Of a DNA stretch of 64,000 nt, positions 58,881 through 64,000 are shown one piece after another (within the stretch, counting starts at the first letter, position 1; each line of letters starts with the position of its first letter). A program made the position numbers and the translations under genes. Below the pieces are notes generated by a model. The model had not been told where the DNA came from. It worked only from the letters and a program-made list of their open reading frames with translations, and searched no databases. Source of the DNA: Perlabentimonas sp034003245. GTDB taxonomy: Bacteria; Bacteroidota; Bacteroidia; Bacteroidales; Tenuifilaceae. The stretch spans positions 1 to 64,000 of the forward strand of contig JAVEYY010000007.1 of the NCBI GenBank assembly GCA_034003245.1. Reading direction: 5' to 3'.

Positions 58881-59666
58881 CTACTGTTGTTTGAATTCAT
58901 AAGTAATAGTACCAAATTGAGTTTCAGTTGAATTCTGATTTGGTTCAAATTGGGCTTTACGGGCAGCAGCTTCAGCAGCTAATACTAATTTTTCGTCGTT
59001 AGTCGTCGATCCCTTATACCCACCCCTTGCAAAGATTACTTTTCCCTCACTATTTACTGTAATTTCAACCACTACTCTCCCATCCTGTTTACTAGGATAA
59101 TCGGGTTTAGGCAACGAGAGCGCAGCTCTTCTACCCATACTAAAGCTAATACCATCGCCACCGCTGGTTAATCCACTGGTACGGTTCTGCGAATCGGTAG
59201 ATCCACCGGGATCGCCCTGGTTGCCTGTAGTGCCGGTATTGCCCTCGCCGGTAGTGCCGCCATCGGTTTTTTGTCCGGGAAAAAGTGCTCTCCTATCGGC
59301 CTCTCTGGGTTTCTCCTCCACAGGCTTGGGCTCCTCCTTGGGTTTTTCAACGGGTTTGGTATCCTCAACCTTTTCGGGAGTAGGTTTTGGTTTAGGAGCA
59401 GGGATTGAGGGTGCATCCTCAAAATCCTGAGTTATGGGGGTTTGTTCAACCCTTTCGGGGGTTGACTCAACGGGTTGTACCGTTTCGCGCGGTGCAGGGC
59501 GAGGCTCGCGTTGACCAGCACCAAAATTATTATCACCAAAATTAATTAGTATTCCCTCCTCGCCGGGTAAGGGAAGTGGTGTGGAAAAGCCAAAGAGTAT
59601 CAGCAGCACAAGAATAGTAATGTGCACCACAAACGAACCGATATAACCTTTGGATTTACTTGTCAT
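58881..59666 (-). CDS. tonB: TonB-like energy transducer
   Basis: The 261-residue protein has one N-terminal membrane segment (about 10-30), a Pro/Glu/Lys-rich periplasm-spanning region (about 60-125), a Gly/Thr-rich linker (about 133-175) and a C-terminal TonB domain (VVVEITVNSEGKVIFARGG to FGTITYEF, about 195-259). It passes proton-motive energy to outer-membrane receptors such as SusC. It is the last gene of exbB-exbD-tonB, with a 6-base gap. Confidence 0.88.
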   Translation of the reverse strand: MTSKSKGYIGSFVVHITILVLLILFGFSTPLPLPGEEGILINFGDNNFGAGQREPRPAPRETVQPVESTPERVEQTPITQDFEDAPSIPAPKPKPTPEKVEDTKPVEKPKEEPKPVEEKPREADRRALFPGQKTDGGTTGEGNTGTTGNQGDPGGSTDSQNRTSGLTSGGDGISFSMGRRAALSLPKPDYPSKQDGRVVVEITVNSEGKVIFARGGYKGSTTNDEKLVLAAEAAARKAQFEPNQNSTETQFGTITYEFKQQ

Positions 59667-59672
59667 TACATC

Positions 59673-60068
59673 CTACTTTAAGGGCTGTGTTGCCAGTATA
59701 AGCTTATACCTATTATCCTTGGCAATATTCATAACCTTAACCACCTCCTCCATAGGAACAGAACGGTGAACGTGCAGCGAAATTGTGGGATCGTCCTGTC
59801 CCTGCAACTTTTGTGCAAGATACTGCTCAAGATCCATTAAGGAAATGGGGGTTTGCTCTACGTAAAAAAGCAGGTCCTGGGTGATGCTTACTGTAGTTAT
59901 TGCCTTGGCTGGGGTTTGGCTATTGCTCTGGGGCAGCAACAGCTTAAGCGCATTTGGCGCCACAAGTGTTGATGATACCATAAAGAATATGAGCAATAGG
60001 AATACTATGTCGGTCATCGACGACATGCTGAAGTTGGGATTTACCTTTGATCCACGCTTAAGGGCCAT
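59673..60068 (-). CDS. exbD: Biopolymer transport protein ExbD
   Basis: The 131-residue protein has one membrane segment with the key Asp in MSSMTDIVFLLLIFFMVSSTL (about 15-35) and a periplasmic domain ending NRYKLILATQP. The Asp relays protons in the ExbB-ExbD motor. It is between exbB (20-base gap) and tonB. Confidence 0.92.
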   Translation of the reverse strand: MALKRGSKVNPNFSMSSMTDIVFLLLIFFMVSSTLVAPNALKLLLPQSNSQTPAKAITTVSITQDLLFYVEQTPISLMDLEQYLAQKLQGQDDPTISLHVHRSVPMEEVVKVMNIAKDNRYKLILATQPLK

Positions 60069-60088
60069 AACAATTGGGTTTTATTCTA

Positions 60089-60778
60089 TTACGAAACAGG
60101 CTCGTTGAGCAGATCCATAAACTCGGTGGTGTTGGCTTCCATGGTAAAAACCACCTTTTCGACTCTTGCCACCAGGTAGTTGTATCCAAAGTAAGCCACA
60201 ATACCTACAATTAGACCAGCCACGGTAGTTACCATAGCCGTGTAAATACCGTTTGAGAGCAATCCAACATCAATATTATTTCCGGCCATCGACATATCGT
60301 AGAAAGCCCTAATCATACCAATTACAGTACCAAGGAATCCAATCATGGGAGCACCTCCGGCAATGGTTGCCAGGGTGGGCAAACCACCCTCAAGCTTCGA
60401 AATCTCAAGGTTACCCACATTCTCAATAGCTGCATTCACATCGGACAGGGGGCGGCCAATACGCTGAATACCCTTTTCGATCATCCGGGCGATGGGCGTA
60501 TTCTGCGCCTGACATAGAGCTATTGCCGATTCCATCTTATCGTCGTGAATATACTCCTTGATACGATTCATAAAGTTTGTATCCTCAACAGAGGCCTTTT
60601 TAATAGCCCAAAAGCGCTCGAGAAACAGGTAAATGGCAATAAACCATAAAAGGGCAAGGGGAATCATAATCCATCCACCCTTAAGGGTGAGATCCCAAAA
60701 GCTTAGCTTAAGCTCGCCGGCTGGAAGTGCAGCCAAAATGGTTGAATAACCAACATGTAGAAAAAGTGATTGAAGCAT
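60089..60778 (-). CDS. exbB: MotA/TolQ/ExbB proton channel protein
   Basis: The 229-residue protein has three membrane segments (about 32-52, 130-160, 175-200) and the family core GLPTLATIAGGAPMIGFLGTVIGMIRAF and IYTAMVTTVAGLIVGIVAYFGYNYL. It forms the stator ring of the TonB motor. It is the first gene of the operon. Confidence 0.93.
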   Translation of the reverse strand: MLQSLFLHVGYSTILAALPAGELKLSFWDLTLKGGWIMIPLALLWFIAIYLFLERFWAIKKASVEDTNFMNRIKEYIHDDKMESAIALCQAQNTPIARMIEKGIQRIGRPLSDVNAAIENVGNLEISKLEGGLPTLATIAGGAPMIGFLGTVIGMIRAFYDMSMAGNNIDVGLLSNGIYTAMVTTVAGLIVGIVAYFGYNYLVARVEKVVFTMEANTTEFMDLLNEPVS

Positions 60779-60894
60779 ATTGACAGTTATTTTTGGACGA
60801 AATTAATAAAAAAACGGGAAATGCATGATTCTATTTTATTTCACTGCTGTCCGATTAATTTTTTCTTCAATATCTTTAATGCCTATCTGCTGTT

Positions 60895-60964
60895 GTGTCC
60901 CTACGGGACACTGATTTGTGGGGCAGACTTTTCTTCTACCGGTATTCTGTGCCTAACGGCACAG
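60895..60964. repeat. REP-like palindromes, copy 2
   Basis: GTGTCCC / GGGACAC (60895-60911) and CTGTGCC / GGCACAG (60947-60964) lie in the gap between exbB and tamB. The second, with its flank GTATTCTGTGCC, is the inverted counterpart of the element at 42309-42326. Confidence 0.65.
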
Positions 60965-60990
60965 TCCCGGAACAAACATATATTAGTCGG

Positions 60991-63900
60991 TCATAGTGCT
61001 TTTATTTCAACAAAACCAATTTGCGATTCCTCATCGATCGATGAGTTTGCTGGATTAGCATTTGCCCCGCCATCTGGCTCGGAGAAATCGAACTCCACCT
61101 CTGGCTCCTTTCGTCGGGTAAACACTTTCTTATACCGGTTTAGGAGTTCCCTAAAGCTGTTGAAATCCTCGCGATACATCAAACCGGCCCCTGTGGTGTA
61201 ATCGCCCGAGTTAACGCCATTAATCATCTCGTCGTTGGAACGAGCAAATGCCTTAACGCGTAACTTACCCGAAGGAACAATTTTAACATCCACCGAGAAA
61301 TCGCCTGCAATACCAGAGCTAACGCTCTGGTTACCCATATCCACGTTGCTGTTAATTGTAACGCGGTCGTTGAAGAGCTGGGTTGAGAGCGCCAGCTCAA
61401 TCTCGTTGGAGCTAATCTCATCGCCAGGGCGCCAGTTTACACCTATATCCACAGCACTTGTCCACTGCGATATCCAGTTACTTAGCTGGTTCGAAAGCAT
61501 CTCGCCGGCCGTAGATGCTAACCCCTGTCCTACTCCAGCGCCCTGCGAACTGGGATCGTCGCTGGTGAAACTGTTAATGACCAGCAGCGAGAGGAACTGC
61601 TTGCTCACACGTTCCTCGGTGCTAAGCGCATCCTGGACAACCGCTTTTATGCTGGGATCGCTCTCGGCAATGGGAACCACAATATCGAAACCAATAGTTG
61701 GTTCCATCAGCTTACCCGAAAGATTGATCTTACAATCAACCGGGGTTCGATTATTAAAGATAGGATCGTCGCTACTGGGATTAAGCGGTTTAAGCGAGGT
61801 TCGCAGGTTGTAGATGGCTCTAATGTCCATAAGAGCCTCATCAATTTGGCCATTCCAGGTAATGGTACTCCCATCACCTATCTGAAAGCGTTTGTTTATT
61901 ACGCCCTGTAGGGTGAAAAGGTAATCCCCCTTCTCAATCATAAACTGGCCAAACATGTTGAATACATCCTGATTAAGGTCGATCTCCAGCTTAAGGTTTC
62001 CCGAACCATTGGCCCTGATGATATCGCCCAGCTGCTTATCGATAATAATTTGCACATCGGCATCGGGTGTAACCTCCAGGTCGAGATTTACCCTTACATT
62101 CGACTTCACCACATCGTCTAGCCCAAAGAACTCCTCAATTATAATAATCTCATCGCTGCGCGAGATGAAGTTCACAAAATCGTGCTCAGCCACATCGGTG
62201 GACGTGGAGAGGGGCAAGAAAAGTGCAGTACGCTGCTCCGTTTTTACCGAAGCGGTTACCAGTATATCGTTTGGATTTCCTGTTACTCGTGCTTGGCCGC
62301 TGGCGTAAACTGTTCCGTAGAAAAGCTCATTGTCGCGTTCGGTAGTGTTCAGGAACTGAAAGTTAGATGGTGTAATATTTAGGTCAAGGGTGATATTCTT
62401 GAAGTAATCGGTGTTTACCGCCCCGTTTAAAGTGGCCAGCCGGTTGTTTGAGTCGTAAATCTTAAAGTTTCGGAAAATGATGTTGCTGTTCTCCAGAGTT
62501 ATGGGATCGGACATGGAGTAGCGGGTGCGCGTAAAATCGATTAGCCCGCCAGCCTCCTTTAACCTCAAGATGCCATTGAGCAGCGGTTTGCTGGCTGTTC
62601 CGGTAATATTGACACTCCCTCCAATGGAACCTTTTAAGTCTCTCACATTCCCCTCGAGGAAAGGTTCAACTAACCCTATGGCCAAATCGTTTATTCGTGC
62701 CAAAAACCTCAAACTCTGGTTTTCGGGGAAGAAATCGCCAACCACGCTTAAGGCCTGTTCTTCGCCAAGGGTATTGATAATATCTACGGAGAGTTTCTTC
62801 TCCTCGGCATACCACTGCGAGTTTAGCGAGATATCACCAACCAAGTAACTATTGGCATTAAGCCCATTGACACTTAAATCGGCGAAGAACAGCGGGTTTT
62901 CTGTAATGTGGGTCACTTTAGCATACCCATCAATTTCGCCCGAAAACTGGTATCCCAAGTCCTTGGTATAAAGGTTAAGGTTAGACACATCGATGTTTGC
63001 CAAATCGACCCGAATGTAATCGTCGGAAGAGGAGGCAATTTTGCCCTCTACCTTTAGCGACTGCTGCTTGTTAAAAAGCATAAAATCTTTAATGTGAACC
63101 AGCGCGCTATCGATCTGAATTTGCGAAGGACTTACATTCCATGTGGTATCGTTAAGCACAAACTGCGACTCCTCGAATGCAATGTTAATTTGGTTATTCC
63201 CGGGGCGATGCACAAACTCGGTGTTTGCAATAATCTCACCAGTATTCTTCAGGCTGCTTTTATTATCCCAAATAATTGAAGTAGCAAGCTGATTGTTTTC
63301 GGCCACTGCATTTATGGCCACATTACGAATAATGGCTCCGCTCGCCTCCACCAGTGGAGTTGTGATGCTAGCCGTAAATTTTGACTCATTTGTAACGCCA
63401 TCGATGGAGATATCCTTGATGGTATTTCCAGCAAAAACCACCTCGGGGATTTTTACCTTTAAGTTTAAGGTTTGAAAATCGGGATTATAAATACCAAACA
63501 CGTTGGTATTTTCGGCAATCCGAAAAGAAGGGAACAGCACGTTAGTTAGTTTACGCGTATTGCGAAGCCTAAGCCGAATAATATAATCGTTGTACTCGGG
63601 ATTCTCAACACCCGAAGGCTGCACCTCGGGTTTGGTGTTATTGTGACTTAAAGCTGGAATGTAGAGGTAAATCATTTTTTGGAGTGATCCAAAAATGCTG
63701 GCATAGTTGTATTTGCCCCGAAGCTCGCCCTCGGCAAATTCCGATTTTAGCGCTATTTGCTTACTGTCGGCGGTGTTGTTTGCGGTAATGACAATATCGG
63801 AGGTTTTAATCTCACCATTCTGATTCTTGTAGAATCCATTCACCACCTTTATTTCGCCTTTTGTATTATCGAGATTATTTCCCGAAAACTTAGCTGTAAA

Positions 63901-64000
63901 CAAAAACGAGGCCTGCGAAATGCTATCGGAAGTATTTAAGTTCAACTTAACCAGATCGAGCTTGGGAACAAACGCCGAGAAGTCGAAAACTGGGATAGTA
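60991..64000 (-). CDS. tamB: TamB/DUF490 translocation and assembly module protein (3' part, runs off the window)
   Basis: About 1,003 C-terminal residues are present, and the frame stays open to the window edge (codons upstream of 63945 read TIPVFDFSAFVPKLDLVKLN), so the start is outside. The sequence is a long run of beta-strands, with the TamB C-terminal domain at about the last 330 residues (GSGNLKLEIDLNQDVFNMFGQFMIEKGDYLF, LSGKLMEPTIGFDIVVP, LSTEERVSKQFLSLLVINSF, LSNQLSNWIS). TamB bridges inner and outer membranes and takes part in lipid transport or outer-membrane protein assembly with TamA. The acidic tail (EVEFDFSEPDGGANANPANSS) is typical of the phylum. Confidence 0.88.
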   Translation of the reverse strand, partial: TIPVFDFSAFVPKLDLVKLNLNTSDSISQASFLFTAKFSGNNLDNTKGEIKVVNGFYKNQNGEIKTSDIVITANNTADSKQIALKSEFAEGELRGKYNYASIFGSLQKMIYLYIPALSHNNTKPEVQPSGVENPEYNDYIIRLRLRNTRKLTNVLFPSFRIAENTNVFGIYNPDFQTLNLKVKIPEVVFAGNTIKDISIDGVTNESKFTASITTPLVEASGAIIRNVAINAVAENNQLATSIIWDNKSSLKNTGEIIANTEFVHRPGNNQINIAFEESQFVLNDTTWNVSPSQIQIDSALVHIKDFMLFNKQQSLKVEGKIASSSDDYIRVDLANIDVSNLNLYTKDLGYQFSGEIDGYAKVTHITENPLFFADLSVNGLNANSYLVGDISLNSQWYAEEKKLSVDIINTLGEEQALSVVGDFFPENQSLRFLARINDLAIGLVEPFLEGNVRDLKGSIGGSVNITGTASKPLLNGILRLKEAGGLIDFTRTRYSMSDPITLENSNIIFRNFKIYDSNNRLATLNGAVNTDYFKNITLDLNITPSNFQFLNTTERDNELFYGTVYASGQARVTGNPNDILVTASVKTEQRTALFLPLSTSTDVAEHDFVNFISRSDEIIIIEEFFGLDDVVKSNVRVNLDLEVTPDADVQIIIDKQLGDIIRANGSGNLKLEIDLNQDVFNMFGQFMIEKGDYLFTLQGVINKRFQIGDGSTITWNGQIDEALMDIRAIYNLRTSLKPLNPSSDDPIFNNRTPVDCKINLSGKLMEPTIGFDIVVPIAESDPSIKAVVQDALSTEERVSKQFLSLLVINSFTSDDPSSQGAGVGQGLASTAGEMLSNQLSNWISQWTSAVDIGVNWRPGDEISSNEIELALSTQLFNDRVTINSNVDMGNQSVSSGIAGDFSVDVKIVPSGKLRVKAFARSNDEMINGVNSGDYTTGAGLMYREDFNSFRELLNRYKKVFTRRKEPEVEFDFSEPDGGANANPANSSIDEESQIGFVEIKAL

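Overview
The window comes from a Bacteroidota chromosome, most likely an anaerobic, free-living member of the Bacteroidales. The evidence is a SusC/SusD outer-membrane pair, an enzyme with a type IX secretion (T9SS) C-terminal sorting domain, Bacteroidota-type -7 promoter elements (TAnnTTTG) and many family members typical of the phylum. Indolepyruvate:ferredoxin oxidoreductase and rubrerythrin point to anaerobic or low-oxygen life. No phage, insertion sequence, CRISPR array, rRNA or convincing tRNA was found.

Layout. 0-13.8 kb is housekeeping: ribosome rescue (ArfB) followed by a DUF3820 reading frame broken by an amber codon, acyl-ACP thioesterase, LolA-like carrier, FtsK, a lipoprotein, a YhcC-type radical SAM protein, an AddB-like nuclease, a MacB-like permease, LuxC-type acyl-CoA reductase and MiaA with its usual small partner. 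13.8-15.0 kb is a gene-free block of tandem and palindromic repeats. 15.0-40.9 kb is a starch/malto-oligosaccharide utilisation locus: three GH13 enzymes, GH65 maltose phosphorylase, an MFS sugar transporter and a LacI regulator on the minus strand, facing a plus-strand operon of SusC, SusD, SusE, a SusF-like multi-domain lipoprotein and a T9SS-exported GH13. Class II aldolase, a DUF202 protein and an SLC13 permease sit inside the locus. The inferred flow is surface binding and cutting (SusDEF, GH13s), uptake by SusC, periplasmic trimming, import by the MFS carrier and phosphorolysis by GH65. A set of CG-centred palindromic sites at several promoters is the likely LacI regulon. No beta-phosphoglucomutase is present, although it normally completes this pathway.

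41-64 kb is again core: a PagL-like lipid A deacylase, paired DUF3592 membrane proteins, DUF6263/DUF3108/DUF6567-type exported proteins, an operon of TPR protein, phosphosulfolactate synthase and DUF368 (PopT-type) transporter, IorAB, YjbQ, a low-molecular-weight phosphatase-like protein that lacks its nucleophilic cysteine, an exported oligopeptidase B, two thioredoxin-fold proteins, rubrerythrin, a TauE/SafE permease, ExbB-ExbD-TonB and the 3' part of a TamB gene that runs off the window.

The least ordinary content is non-coding. There are 21-bp repeat arrays at two loci (10 and 4 units, opposite orientation) with no indels in their register, an approximately 41-bp hairpin array whose stems appear to change in a compensated way, and 136-138-bp palindromic repeats. 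I found no clearly new multi-gene system. The best leads are these arrays, the LacI operator set, the active-site-dead phosphatase and the orphan phosphosulfolactate synthase operon.
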